Shown here one piece after another: positions 17,128 through 25,306 of a DNA stretch of 64,000 nucleotides. Position 1 is the stretch's first letter, and the number at the start of each line of letters is the position of its first letter. The translations under genes and the position numbers were made by a program. This DNA is from Actinomycetes bacterium (GTDB taxonomy: Bacteria > Actinomycetota > Actinomycetes > Mycobacteriales > Mycobacteriaceae). The DNA lies in NCBI GenBank assembly GCA_023460175.1, contig JAEWRC010000051.1, positions 36,155 through 100,154 of the forward strand. The letters run 5' to 3'. The notes beneath the pieces were generated by a model. It saw only the letters and a list, made by a program, of their open reading frames with translations. It searched no databases and had not been told where the DNA came from.

Positions 17128-17330
17128 TCCTCATCCCAGGGCGTCGAGACAGCCTCGATAAAGTCCTGGTCGTCGTTGCTCTCGTCCGCTCTTGCGACCA
17201 ACGAAGCCTGGCGATGCGCCTCGGCGGCGAAACTCTCAGTGCGCACGTCCGGCACCCAGACTTGCAGCGGCCGCAGGCCGCGCTCGCGCATCCGCCGCCT
17301 GTACTCGCCTACCCTGTCCCTCACCGCCAT
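17124..17330 (-). CDS. mazE: MazE-like antitoxin
   Basis: 68 residues, basic and Arg-rich N-terminus (YRRRMRERGLRPLQVWVPD), acidic C-terminus ending in PWDEE. This is the pattern of the DUF3018/MazE-type antitoxins that accompany mycobacterial MazF: a DNA-binding N-terminal part and a disordered toxin-binding tail. It overlaps mazF by 4 bases. Two adjacent palindromes sit at its start codon, consistent with autoregulation. Confidence 0.85.
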   Translation of the reverse strand: MAVRDRVGEYRRRMRERGLRPLQVWVPDVRTESFAAEAHRQASLVARADESNDDQDFIEAVSTPWDEE

Positions 17331-17350
17331 GTCGACATGTTACATGTAAC
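17328..17350. promoter_or_regulatory. double palindrome operator of mazEF
   Basis: CATGTCGACATG (17328-17339) and GTTACATGTAAC (17339-17350) are two perfect 12-base palindromes sharing ACATG, located at and upstream of the mazE start. Likely binding site of the MazE-MazF complex. Confidence 0.6.
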
Positions 17351-17449
17351 GGGCTGGTGACGACTCGAACCGCCGTCTGACTCGGCGGCCCCTGTCCACT
17401 CAATGCGACCCGACCACTCGGGGGGCACCACCTGGGTGGACACTATGGC

Positions 17450-18001
17450 GTGGCACTTTCTGCAACAGTATTCAAAGTCGAACTTGGCGTCTCCGATGTC
17501 GATCACGACTACTACGCCGATCACACTCTGACCATGGCCCGTCATCCCAGTGAGACCGATGAGCGGATGGTGGTGCGGTTGTTGGCGTTTGGGCTGCGCG
17601 CACACCGCCTTGGCGACGTCGACGGTGAGTTGGCGTTCGGGGCAGGCCTGTCCACCCCCGGTGTACCGGACTTGCGCCTCGCCGACTACACCGGCCGGAT
17701 CCTGGAATGGATCAACGTCGGCCAGCCCGACGAACGCGCCTTGGGCAAGGCGGCCAGCCAGGCCGAGCAGGTGCTGCTCTTCCCGTTCGCCGCCGGCGTG
17801 GCCACCTGGTGGCGCACTGTCGGACCCAAAGTGGCGGGGCTGCCGAATCTGTCGGTGGTGCAGATACCACACCCAGCGGTGCAGCAACTGGCCCAGACTG
17901 TCGATCGACGGATCTCGGCGCAGGTGATGGTGATCGAAGGTCAGGTGACGATGACCGTAGGCGGAGTCGACGCCACCTTCACACCCGAGCCATTGGAGTG
18001 A
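17450..18001 (+). CDS. yaeQ: YaeQ family protein
   Basis: 183 residues from GTG 17450. It begins ALSATVFKVELGVSDVDHDY and continues with RHPSETDERMVVRLLAF, both characteristic of YaeQ, a compact PD-(D/E)xK-like fold protein whose function is not firmly known (linked in the literature to RfaH-type suppression in enterobacteria). The acidic and Lys residues of the fold (GELAF...DYTGRILEWINVG) are in place. Followed by a strong hairpin terminator, so probably monocistronic. Confidence 0.9.
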   Translation: MALSATVFKVELGVSDVDHDYYADHTLTMARHPSETDERMVVRLLAFGLRAHRLGDVDGELAFGAGLSTPGVPDLRLADYTGRILEWINVGQPDERALGKAASQAEQVLLFPFAAGVATWWRTVGPKVAGLPNLSVVQIPHPAVQQLAQTVDRRISAQVMVIEGQVTMTVGGVDATFTPEPLE

Positions 18002-18037
18002 ACGTCTGAGTCCCAGGTACCAGTCGATGGAGTTGGC

Positions 18038-18069
18038 GGCAATGATGACGCCGAGGCGTCATCATTGCC
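18038..18069 (+). terminator. 15-bp perfect hairpin after yaeQ
   Basis: Arms 18038-18052 and 18055-18069 (GGCAATGATGACGCC and its exact complement) around a 2-base centre. There is no T-tract, as usual in mycobacteria. Placed 37 bases after the yaeQ stop. Confidence 0.65.
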
Positions 18070-18258
18070 CGGCCAGGCCTGGCCGGAACGCCAGCGTGAT
18101 CATGGCGATGCCACCCGCGCACCGGGTGACAGGCGTGTCACTATCCTCGAAAGTATCGGCATTGCCGGCGGGAGTGTGTGGATCGTGCGAGCGAGGCTGA
18201 GAGACGACCATCTGTCCCAGCGCGCCGCAGGCCCGCAACCACGATGAGGAACGCCGAT

Positions 18259-19266
18259 ATGACTGATCTGATGAAAGCCGTTGTGCTCCCCCGCTTCGGA
18301 GGCACCGATGCTTTCGAGTTGCGCGACGTCTCGGTACCACGAGTCGAACCCCGCCAGGTACGGGTGCGCGTCCATGCGACGGCCGTCAACCCGCTCGACT
18401 ATCAGATCCGGCGCGGAGACTACGCCGATCATGTGCCGCTCCCGGCGATCATCGGGCACGACATCTCCGGCGTGATCGAGGAAGTCGGATCCCACGTGAC
18501 CGAGTTCCGCCCCGGCGATGCGGTGTACTACACGCCCCAGATCTTCGGCGGAGCCGGCTCCTACGCCGAGCAGCACGTCGCCGACGTCGACCTCGTCGGC
18601 CGCAAGCCGGAGAACCTCAGCCACCTAGAGGCGGCGAGCCTGACTCTCGTCGGCGGAACGGTCTGGGAATCCCTGGTGACGCGAGCGCAGCTCACCGTGG
18701 GCGAGACGATCCTCATCCACGGCGGCGCCGGCGGTGTCGGCACCATCGCGATCCAGATCGCGAAAGCGGTCGGCGCACACGTGATCACCACCGCGAAAGC
18801 CGGCGACCATGAGTTCGTGCGCTCTCTCGGAGCGGATGCGGCGATCGACTTCACTTCGACCGACTACGTCGATGCTGTGGCCGAGATGACGCGAGGTGAG
18901 GGAGTCGATGTCGTCTACGACACGATCGGTGGCGACGCGCTCACCCGAAGCCCGTTGACGCTGGCCGACTTCGGACGCGTCGTCAGCATCGTCGACATCG
19001 AACAGCCGCAGAACCTCATCGAGGCGTGGGGCAAGAATGCCGCGTATCACTTCGTCTTCACCCGACAGAACCGAGGAAAACTGGACGCACTCACCACGCT
19101 GATCGAGCGCGGCCTCGTGAAGCCGGTTATCGGCGCAACTCTTCCGCTCGCACGAATGGGCGAGGCTCATGAACTCCTGGAGAACAGGCGGTCGTATGCA
19201 CTCCGCGGCAAGGTCGCGATCGATGTAGCGGGTGAAACTGTGGCAGTTCCTCCTCGCATCTCGTAA
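18259..19266 (+). CDS. zinc-free NADP-dependent quinone oxidoreductase-like protein
   Basis: 335 residues from ATG 18259, preferred over upstream starts because AGGA lies 8 bases before it. Medium-chain reductase fold: N-terminal GroES-like part (VLPRFGGTDAFELRDVSVPR, AVNPLDYQIRRGDY) and nucleotide-binding HGGAGGVGTIAIQIAKAVGA. It lacks the catalytic Cys/His/Glu zinc ligands of alcohol dehydrogenases, so a QOR-type NADPH reductase of quinones or enones is likely. Substrate unknown. It is not clearly in an operon. Confidence 0.86.
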   Translation: MTDLMKAVVLPRFGGTDAFELRDVSVPRVEPRQVRVRVHATAVNPLDYQIRRGDYADHVPLPAIIGHDISGVIEEVGSHVTEFRPGDAVYYTPQIFGGAGSYAEQHVADVDLVGRKPENLSHLEAASLTLVGGTVWESLVTRAQLTVGETILIHGGAGGVGTIAIQIAKAVGAHVITTAKAGDHEFVRSLGADAAIDFTSTDYVDAVAEMTRGEGVDVVYDTIGGDALTRSPLTLADFGRVVSIVDIEQPQNLIEAWGKNAAYHFVFTRQNRGKLDALTTLIERGLVKPVIGATLPLARMGEAHELLENRRSYALRGKVAIDVAGETVAVPPRIS

Positions 19267-19463
19267 CCGACCGCTCAGTTCCACTTCCACCGTCGCCGAA
19301 ACCGCCTCGACACCAGCAGTGCCGATGGATGAGTTTCGCCTACCGAGACACCGATACCTCCGGGCCGGGGCGGCTCATCTTCGACGCCCGTTGGTGGTCA
19401 GGCGGCGATCTGTTCGACCTGTCCGACGGCGTGATGCTTTCGTTCCCACCGTAGGCTCACGGC

Positions 19464-19673
19464 ATGCACAACGTGACTCTGACCAGCAGCGCAGCAACGG
19501 CGACGCTGACGGTGGGACTGGCGGCCTACTCAGCATTGATCCTCGCCGGCATCGCGGTGGCGATCCACGGTGCCCGCCGGCACCGGCGAGGCCAGGCGAT
19601 CGCCGCCGTAGTGCTGGTCGGCGTGCTGACCCTCGCCGGCGTGGTGATGGGGATTGTCAGCAGCGTCGCGTGA
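19464..19673 (+). CDS. small hypothetical membrane protein
   Basis: 69 residues with two predicted transmembrane helices (VGLAAYSALILAGIAVAIHG and AIAAVVLVGVLTLAGVVMGI) separated by a short basic loop (ARRHRRGQ). Hydrophobic pattern and codon use look coding, but there is no clear ribosome site and I recognise no family. A short coding-like stretch precedes it at 19329-19454, so this area may hold gene remnants. Confidence 0.45.
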   Translation: MHNVTLTSSAATATLTVGLAAYSALILAGIAVAIHGARRHRRGQAIAAVVLVGVLTLAGVVMGIVSSVA

Positions 19674-19800
19674 ACCCTGGTGCTCCCCGTCGGCCGTCGG
19701 TACGAGCGAGCGCAGCACCATCCCGGGTGCTGGGGGAAGCCCAGCAACTAGTCGGCCGTATCGACCGGCGGCCCAACGGTTCTCACCCCCGGCCGAGCAG

Positions 19801-20229
19801 TTACGGCGTTGCCGAATCCCACGGGTTGATGAGTTCGACCCCGGTGCCGGCGAAGTCACTGACGTTGCGCGTCGCAAGCCCGACGTTCCAGTTGCGGCAG
19901 ATTGCGGCGATCTGTCCGTCGGCAAAACTGATCTGACGCCCACTACGCTCCCGATCGGCGACTATATCCGCATAGTGAGTTGCGGCGAGCGCGTCGAACG
20001 GCAGGATCCTGTCCCGGAAATCCTCCGCCAGCAGTCCTTCCATCTTTGCGCGTAGCTCACCCCTACGACGCCCGTCCGGCAAGCGGGCAACGCCATACAT
20101 CAGCTCGGCTGCCGTCACAGCCGTCAGCAGGAGGTCGGACACATCCAGACTGTCGACCCAATTAGCGACATCAGAGTCCGGAGCCGGGCGCATCAACTCC
20201 GAGACGACGTTGGTGTCCAAGACGATCAT
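19801..20229 (-). CDS. vapC: PIN-domain VapC-like toxin
   Basis: 142 residues. PIN domain acidic residues are visible: D5 (MIVLDTNVVSELM), E42-type (TAAELMYGV), D100-type (ISFADGQIAAI) and a final D (TRNVSDF). VapC toxins are Mg-dependent ribonucleases cutting tRNA or rRNA. Start ATG overlaps the antitoxin stop (ATGA). It is closest to the FitB/VapC type by its LDTNVVSELMRP start. Confidence 0.9.
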   Translation of the reverse strand: MIVLDTNVVSELMRPAPDSDVANWVDSLDVSDLLLTAVTAAELMYGVARLPDGRRRGELRAKMEGLLAEDFRDRILPFDALAATHYADIVADRERSGRQISFADGQIAAICRNWNVGLATRNVSDFAGTGVELINPWDSATP

Positions 20230-20471
20230 TCGTCAAGGACCGCAGGACGTGGACGCTCCGTCCGGTCGGGCAGATCAAGCTCCACGCCCCCGGTTCCCGA
20301 GAAGCGTTGCCGAATCCGTGTCGCCATCCCAGGGCCGCCCACTGGGCGCTCCAATGCTGCGCGCAAGATCTCGCGCACTTCCGCTTCCATCGAACGGCCG
20401 TGCTCCGCTGCGCGAACACGCAGGGCTGCTTTGAGGTTGTCGTCGAAATCACGAATCGTCAAGGTCGCCAT
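20226..20471 (-). CDS. vapB: FitA/VapB-like antitoxin
   Basis: 81 residues from ATG 20471. N-terminal ribbon-helix-helix (MATLTIRDFDDNLKAALRVR, then AAEHGRSMEAEVREIL), typical of FitA-type Phd/VapB antitoxins, followed by a toxin-binding tail. It represses its own operon and neutralises the downstream PIN toxin. A TGCTAGCA palindrome with nearby CAATGC repeats about 40-60 bases upstream may be the operator. Confidence 0.88.
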   Translation of the reverse strand: MATLTIRDFDDNLKAALRVRAAEHGRSMEAEVREILRAALERPVGGPGMATRIRQRFSGTGGVELDLPDRTERPRPAVLDE

Positions 20472-20585
20472 CAAGTCACCCCCTCACCCACTGCTTGCAA
20501 TGCAGTCAATGCTAGCAGATTGCGATGCTTTGCTTGATTTCCTGTCCAAGAAACTCCGTGAACAGCCCTCTGGCGACCGCCGCCC

Positions 20586-21275
20586 TCACGAAAGCTCGCG
20601 CTTGTCACTGCCCTGAAGCGGGTCGAGCAGTCCTTGCTTCTGCAGGTCCGGCGCCCAGCTCCCGACAGCCGAACCGATGTCACGGCTGAAGATCGACCAA
20701 CGGTCTTGATGCCCGAAGCATTCGCGCAACCTTGTCACGTATTCAGTCAGTGTGTCGATGTCACCGACTGCGGCCAGGTATCGGCAGGTCCTCTCGTATT
20801 CGATCAGCAAGTTGTTGTCGACCGCGTATCGCACCAACTGCTTCGTGGTGCTTATCCGCTCCATCTCAGCCAGCACCAGATCAAAGCCCTCGCAAAGAGC
20901 GGCGGTGAATTGCCGCATGTGCGTACGACGGTCAAAACGCACCGCGTACGGTAGATCGGGAACCAAATGCTCCCAACGACGTTGCAGGAGCGAGCCTTTG
21001 AGCGGATGCCCGCTACGCTCGTCGCCCTGGCACGCGGTGTCGACCTCGGCCGAGCCGATGCCGACGTTGACGAAGAATCCATGCCACGATTTCGTGCCGT
21101 TGTACCAATCTGCTTGAAGCTCGATGACGTCGTAGAGTCCTCCCCCGCGCTCCCGAATGAAGTTGGAGTCAGAAGATATCTCGAAGCCGCGGGTGCACAG
21201 GAAAGGGCCGACATCGTCGGAAATCATGTCTTCATAAGCCCGTTGCAGTGCACCGCTGACCGTTCCCTCGTCCAT
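20586..21275 (-). CDS. DUF4304-like hypothetical protein
   Basis: 229 residues from ATG 21275. The N-terminal 130 residues have the pattern seen in DUF4304 proteins: an LCTRGFEISSDSNFIRERGG start, then VIELQADWYNG and FFVNVGIG. The C-terminal half is helical and resembles the usual tail of such proteins (LVRYAVDNNLLIEYERT). No catalytic motif and no signal peptide; function unknown. DUF4304 genes often occur in variable regions, and this one sits between a toxin-antitoxin pair and the core genome. Confidence 0.7.
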   Translation of the reverse strand: MDEGTVSGALQRAYEDMISDDVGPFLCTRGFEISSDSNFIRERGGGLYDVIELQADWYNGTKSWHGFFVNVGIGSAEVDTACQGDERSGHPLKGSLLQRRWEHLVPDLPYAVRFDRRTHMRQFTAALCEGFDLVLAEMERISTTKQLVRYAVDNNLLIEYERTCRYLAAVGDIDTLTEYVTRLRECFGHQDRWSIFSRDIGSAVGSWAPDLQKQGLLDPLQGSDKRELS

Positions 21276-21379
21276 GACCAAAGGCTAAATCGCCGACGCC
21301 GTCGGACCGTGCAAGAAGATGGCTGCCTGTGGATAGAGGTGGTGTACGCGCCGGGTGAGGACGGCGGCATCCTCCCGTA

Positions 21380-22579
21380 CTAGCCGGAGGCCGCACCGAT
21401 GTTCGGCTCCCCCGCCGGCGCATCGGCTCGAACCGCGCGCCGTGCCCGGCTGTCCCGGAGCGCCTGCTGGGCGGAGTCCAGGGTGATGTTGCGCGGGTGG
21501 ATTCCTTCCCGCGCAAACCCTTTCGCCGCGATCGGCAGGTACCCGAGCTTCGGCGGAAGGACGCGCTCGAGCACCGCATCGACCCGCCGATACATCCGCG
21601 TGAAGCGGCGCAGCATCTCGTCGTCTTCGGGCGTCCACTCCAATCCGAACAGCTCCTGCACATGGCGCGGGAAGCTGTTGACGACGACTTGCCGTCGTCC
21701 CACCACCCAGGGCCACACGAGCTTCTTCATGGCCGCAGGCCACCAGCGCGGCGCCAGACGTCGCTCCACGAACTGTTCCAGCATCAGCTGCGTGACCTGC
21801 GAGTTGACCAGGTGGTGACGCTCGACGTTCGCCAGGTACCGCTCGAAATCCGCGTAGGTGTCCGGCTGCGGACTGTCGTCCACTCCCCAAATGCTGTACC
21901 ACTCCTTGGATTCCTCGAAGATCTGCTCCTTCATGGCCCGCGGCATGGCCCCGTCGAAGTAGAGCTGCTCGGCGACCACGATCAGCAGGTGATAGAAGAA
22001 GGTGACGTGCGCAAAGTAGAAGGTTTCGGCGTTCAGAGCGTGATACGTACCGTCTTGTAGAGAGCCCTTGATGGGCTTGTGCATATTGCGGGTTTTCAGC
22101 CCGTACTTCTTCGCTTCCTCCGCGGCCTCGTACACGGCCCCGTAGATGTACTCGCGAGATCGCTGCCGTCGCGCCTTGGAGATCTTCGCGCGTGCCCGGA
22201 AGGAATTGTCGCCGGTGAAGAGGACCGACCCCGAGGTCGCCTGGCCCATCTGCGGCCACGCCCCCGCGATGGGACCTATCACCCCGCTGCCGAAGAACAT
22301 CACGTCGAGACGGCCCCAGTACTTCCACGTCAGGGAATCGGCCGGAATCGGGTGTTGACAAAGGTCTTGCCGCGACAAACTGTCATCGCCGGTGTATTCG
22401 GACACTGTGGCGTCGTCCGGGATCACCGACTCAGGATCGAAGGTCGCCTGCATGATCTTCTTGAGTGCCCTGAGACCCCGGACCGCCATATCGAACTCCT
22501 CGCGTCTGTCTGCATCAGACAACCACGGCCGACGGGCCCACGTACCCGGCTTGGCCAACCCGAAGCACGTCGTGGCCAT
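21380..22579 (-). CDS. DUF2236/MpaB-like oxygenase family protein
   Basis: 399 residues from ATG 22579; the longer open frame upstream overlaps a divergent small gene and reads as noise. The all-helical DUF2236 pattern is seen: DVMFFGSGVIGPIAGAWPQM, conserved His/Arg-containing HVTFFYHLLIVVAEQLYFDG, and a RRLAPRWWPAAM segment. The family includes mycophenolic-acid MpaB and latex-clearing-protein-like haem b enzymes; many mycobacterial members have unknown substrates. No signal peptide. Divergent from the 22631 small gene. Confidence 0.78.
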   Translation of the reverse strand: MATTCFGLAKPGTWARRPWLSDADRREEFDMAVRGLRALKKIMQATFDPESVIPDDATVSEYTGDDSLSRQDLCQHPIPADSLTWKYWGRLDVMFFGSGVIGPIAGAWPQMGQATSGSVLFTGDNSFRARAKISKARRQRSREYIYGAVYEAAEEAKKYGLKTRNMHKPIKGSLQDGTYHALNAETFYFAHVTFFYHLLIVVAEQLYFDGAMPRAMKEQIFEESKEWYSIWGVDDSPQPDTYADFERYLANVERHHLVNSQVTQLMLEQFVERRLAPRWWPAAMKKLVWPWVVGRRQVVVNSFPRHVQELFGLEWTPEDDEMLRRFTRMYRRVDAVLERVLPPKLGYLPIAAKGFAREGIHPRNITLDSAQQALRDSRARRAVRADAPAGEPNIGAASG

Positions 22580-22630
22580 CCATTTCGGGTGCCCCGCCCC
22601 AAACCGTCGGCCGCAGGCGGACAATGACGT

Positions 22631-22783
22631 ATGGCCACTGCACTCTGGATCATCGTTGCCATACTCGCCATCGGCACTGTCGTCGGCGGGCTGATGCGGA
22701 TGCGGGCCTGGCTGCGGAAGCCGGCCCCGCCCGAAATCATCGAGGCCGCGCGCAGGCGAGAGGAGGAAGCGGAAGACGACTGA
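22631..22783 (+). CDS. small membrane-anchored protein, 50 aa
   Basis: Reads MATALWIIVAILAIGTVVGG, a single N-terminal transmembrane helix, then a basic stop-transfer (MRMRAWLRK) and an acidic helical tail ending in EEEAEDD. Coding-like codon choice and a plausible start 52 bases from the divergent DUF2236 gene. Its short length explains why it is easily missed. Function unknown. Confidence 0.6.
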   Translation: MATALWIIVAILAIGTVVGGLMRMRAWLRKPAPPEIIEAARRREEEAEDD

Positions 22784-22872
22784 CACGGGACCTCGCACGA
22801 CGGGGTGCGTCAGAACTCGGTTCTGATACTGCTGCCAATTCCATACGGCGACTGGGTAATTCGGCATCCCGC

Positions 22873-23475
22873 CTAACTCTGTTGAAGCCCGGTCAACATC
22901 AGGTCGACGGTGTGCACCATCGCGGCGCGCAGCTCCATGTCGGGGGTATCGAACCAGTTCGCTACGCAACCGGCCAGCACCGTGACCACCATGGTCGCGA
23001 TGAACTGCGCACCCAGCTGCTGTCCGCGCAACTGACCGTTGCGCTGCCCCTCGGCCACGATCTCGGCCACCAGGGCGATCAGTTCCGGGTGCAGGGTCTC
23101 GCCACCGACCGGCGTCTCGGGCCGGTTGAGCATGTCGAAGGCCATCGCGCGCATGGCTGCGCTGCTGTCCGCCCAGGCGTCCGCCACGACCGCCCCGACC
23201 GTTCGCAACCGTTGCGGGGCCGAGCCCGCACCCGCGTCGACCTCTGTACGCACCCGATCGGCGAGGCGCCGGTTGAACTCGAGCAGCAACGCGCCCTTGG
23301 CGCCGTAGAACCGGAAGAACGTGGCACGACCGATCTCCGCGCGCTCGCAGATGTCTTCAACCGTCACCTCCGCGTAGGCGCGCTCCTCGAAAAGTTCCAT
23401 GGCGGCCTCGTAGATGACCGCACGCGTACGTTTCCGCTTGCGTTCCCGCAACGACGGTCCTGCCGCATCCTCCAT
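22873..23475 (-). CDS. TetR-family transcriptional regulator
   Basis: 200 residues from ATG 23475 (eight residues shorter than the longest frame). The helix-turn-helix is clear: VTVEDICERAEIGRATFFRF, preceded by TRAVIYEAAMELFEERAYAE. The C-terminal ligand domain is unassigned. Divergent from the ThDP-enzyme gene with two palindromes in the shared region, so it probably represses that catabolic operon and itself. Confidence 0.9.
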   Translation of the reverse strand: MEDAAGPSLRERKRKRTRAVIYEAAMELFEERAYAEVTVEDICERAEIGRATFFRFYGAKGALLLEFNRRLADRVRTEVDAGAGSAPQRLRTVGAVVADAWADSSAAMRAMAFDMLNRPETPVGGETLHPELIALVAEIVAEGQRNGQLRGQQLGAQFIATMVVTVLAGCVANWFDTPDMELRAAMVHTVDLMLTGLQQS

Positions 23476-23525
23476 GGCCGCAGTGTAGCGACCGCACACC
23501 CTTGACAGATATCAACGTCTCAATT

Positions 23526-23554
23526 GATACTTGAGTATCACATCACTGTGATGT
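23526..23554. promoter_or_regulatory. two palindromes between TetR and the ThDP-enzyme operon
   Basis: GATACTTGAGTATC (23526-23539, 6-base arms) is followed at once by ACATCACTGTGATGT (23540-23554, 7-base arms). A TTGACA at 23502-23507 lies upstream and the AGGAAGG ribosome site (23562-23568) downstream. Both palindromes could be operators for the divergent TetR protein. Confidence 0.6.
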
Positions 23555-23575
23555 GCGCCGTAGGAAGGTCTCATT

Positions 23576-25306
23576 GTGATGGTCAATGGAGGCGAACTGC
23601 TCGCCCGTTCCCTGGAGTCCGCCGGCGTGACGGACATCTTCGCGCTGCACGGCGGGCACCTCGACTCGTTCTGGGCGGCGTGCGCGGGATCCAACCTGCG
23701 CCTGGTCGATACGCGGCACGAGGCCGCGGCGGGTAATGCCGCCGACGGCTACGCCCGGACCACCGGTCGACTCGGCGTCGCCGTCGTGACGTCCGGTCCC
23801 GGATTCGCGAACGGCTTCGCCGCGCTACCCAACGCGCTGGCCGACGGGGTGCCGATGCTGATGATCGCCAGTGCTCCCCCGCTGCGTGAACTGGAGACCA
23901 ACGAGATGCAGGGCGGTCTGGACCAGGTGGCCGCGGCCGCGCCGGTCACCAAGTGGGCGCACCGTGTGGTCACCACCGAACGCATCCCCGACCTGGTGGC
24001 GTTGGCCATCCGCAAGGCGCTGACGGGCCGGCCCGGCCCGGTGTTCTTGGAGATTCCGATCGACGTGCTCGTCACCCCGGTCGACGATGCCGCCGTGCGC
24101 GTCGGTGGCGTGGCCGTCGTCGATGACCGGCCCGCGCCGTCCCCGACCGCGGTTGCCGACGCCCTCGAACAACTGCGGACCGCGCAGCGGCCGGCCATCG
24201 TCATCGGCGGCGGCACGCTGTGGTCGGATTGCGGCGACGAACTCGCCAAGTTCGCCGACCACACCGGGATTCCGGTCTTCGCCAACAATCGCGCCGCCGG
24301 CGTCTTGCCCGCCGAGCACCGCTGCAACGCCTGGGCCGTCGACAACCTCGCCGTGCTGGCCATGGCCGTCACGCCCGGCCCCGACGTGGTGATGCTGTTG
24401 GGCGCCCGAACGGGTCTACTCACGGGTGGTCGCGCCAATTCGATGGTCCCGGCCGATGCCACCGTCATCCAAGTAGATTTGGACGCAAGCGAATTCGGCC
24501 GTCTGCGCCCTGTCGAGGTGCCCGTGGTGGCCGACTGCCGCGAGTTCCTCCGGAGTCTGCTCGACGCGGACACGCAGTGGCCGGACCGCAGCGAATGGCT
24601 CACGCAGGCCACCTCGGCGCAAGCCATGGTGGATGAGCTCTACGCCGCGGTGCCAACGGTCGATGACGGGCGCCTGCACCCGTATCACGCGGGTCGCGAA
24701 TCCGTGAAGGCCGCGGGGCCAGGATCGGTGCTGGTCCTCGACGGCGGCGAAGCCCCACTGTGGGCAGGGATGAGTCTGTCCGCGGCGGCGCCGCACCGTG
24801 CACTCAACCTCGGCTACATGGGCTATCTCGGTATCGGCCAGGGGTTCGCGATAGGCGCGCAGATCGCCGAGCCCGAGCGACGCGTGCTGCAACTCACCGG
24901 TGACGGCGCGTACGGGTTCCACATCCAGGAACTCGACACCATGGTCCGCCACGGCCTGCCGATTGTCACGGTGGTGTTGAACAACGCCTGCTGGGGTATG
25001 TCGATCCACGGCCAAGAGGCGGTCTACGGCGCGGGCAGCGACGTGATCACGCGCCTGGCCGACACCGATTACCACGAGGTGGCAAAGGCTTTCGGCGGCT
25101 ATGGCGAAAAGGTCACCGAACTCGAGGAGATCGCTCCGGCGATCGAGCGCGCATTCGCCTCCGGGAAGCCGGCCTGCATCAACGTCGCGGTATCCGGCGC
25201 GGCCGTACATCCACTGACCACGATGATGCTAGGCGACCTCGACGTCGAAGACGCCGTGGTCGTGCCGTACTACGAGAGCATCCCGATCCCGGGCGCCCGC
25301 GGATGA
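23576..25306 (+). CDS. thiamine diphosphate-dependent enzyme (acetolactate synthase/benzaldehyde lyase-like)
   Basis: 576 residues from GTG 23576 (ATG 23579 also possible; the ribosome site AGGAAGG lies 7 bases before the GTG). Three-domain ThDP enzyme: N-terminal PYR domain with the catalytic Glu in DTRHEAAAGNAADGYARTTG, a central transhydrogenase-like domain, and a C-terminal PP domain with the cofactor motif GDGAYGFHIQELDTMVRHGL and NN after about 25 residues. Closest types are acetolactate-synthase-like carboligases, benzaldehyde lyase and oxalyl-CoA decarboxylase; the substrate cannot be set from sequence. Its stop overlaps the next gene by 4 bases. Confidence 0.87.
   Translation: MMVNGGELLARSLESAGVTDIFALHGGHLDSFWAACAGSNLRLVDTRHEAAAGNAADGYARTTGRLGVAVVTSGPGFANGFAALPNALADGVPMLMIASAPPLRELETNEMQGGLDQVAAAAPVTKWAHRVVTTERIPDLVALAIRKALTGRPGPVFLEIPIDVLVTPVDDAAVRVGGVAVVDDRPAPSPTAVADALEQLRTAQRPAIVIGGGTLWSDCGDELAKFADHTGIPVFANNRAAGVLPAEHRCNAWAVDNLAVLAMAVTPGPDVVMLLGARTGLLTGGRANSMVPADATVIQVDLDASEFGRLRPVEVPVVADCREFLRSLLDADTQWPDRSEWLTQATSAQAMVDELYAAVPTVDDGRLHPYHAGRESVKAAGPGSVLVLDGGEAPLWAGMSLSAAAPHRALNLGYMGYLGIGQGFAIGAQIAEPERRVLQLTGDGAYGFHIQELDTMVRHGLPIVTVVLNNACWGMSIHGQEAVYGAGSDVITRLADTDYHEVAKAFGGYGEKVTELEEIAPAIERAFASGKPACINVAVSGAAVHPLTTMMLGDLDVEDAVVVPYYESIPIPGARG

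Noticed and set aside
17354..17400. tRNA-like T-loop sequence (GGTTCGAGTC on the minus strand) as an attachment site
   Set aside because: The nearby CCGCCG/CGGCGG hairpin does not form a cloverleaf and no acceptor stem pairs; not a tRNA gene and only a chance resemblance.
19329..19454. 41-residue frame (MSFAYRDTDTSGPGRLIFDA...)
   Set aside because: Codon use looks coding but it is short, has no ribosome site and no partner domain; perhaps a gene remnant, not strong enough to annotate.
21285..22361. 358-residue minus-strand frame overlapping the DUF2236 gene
   Set aside because: Out-of-frame shadow; the 21380-22579 frame carries the family motifs.
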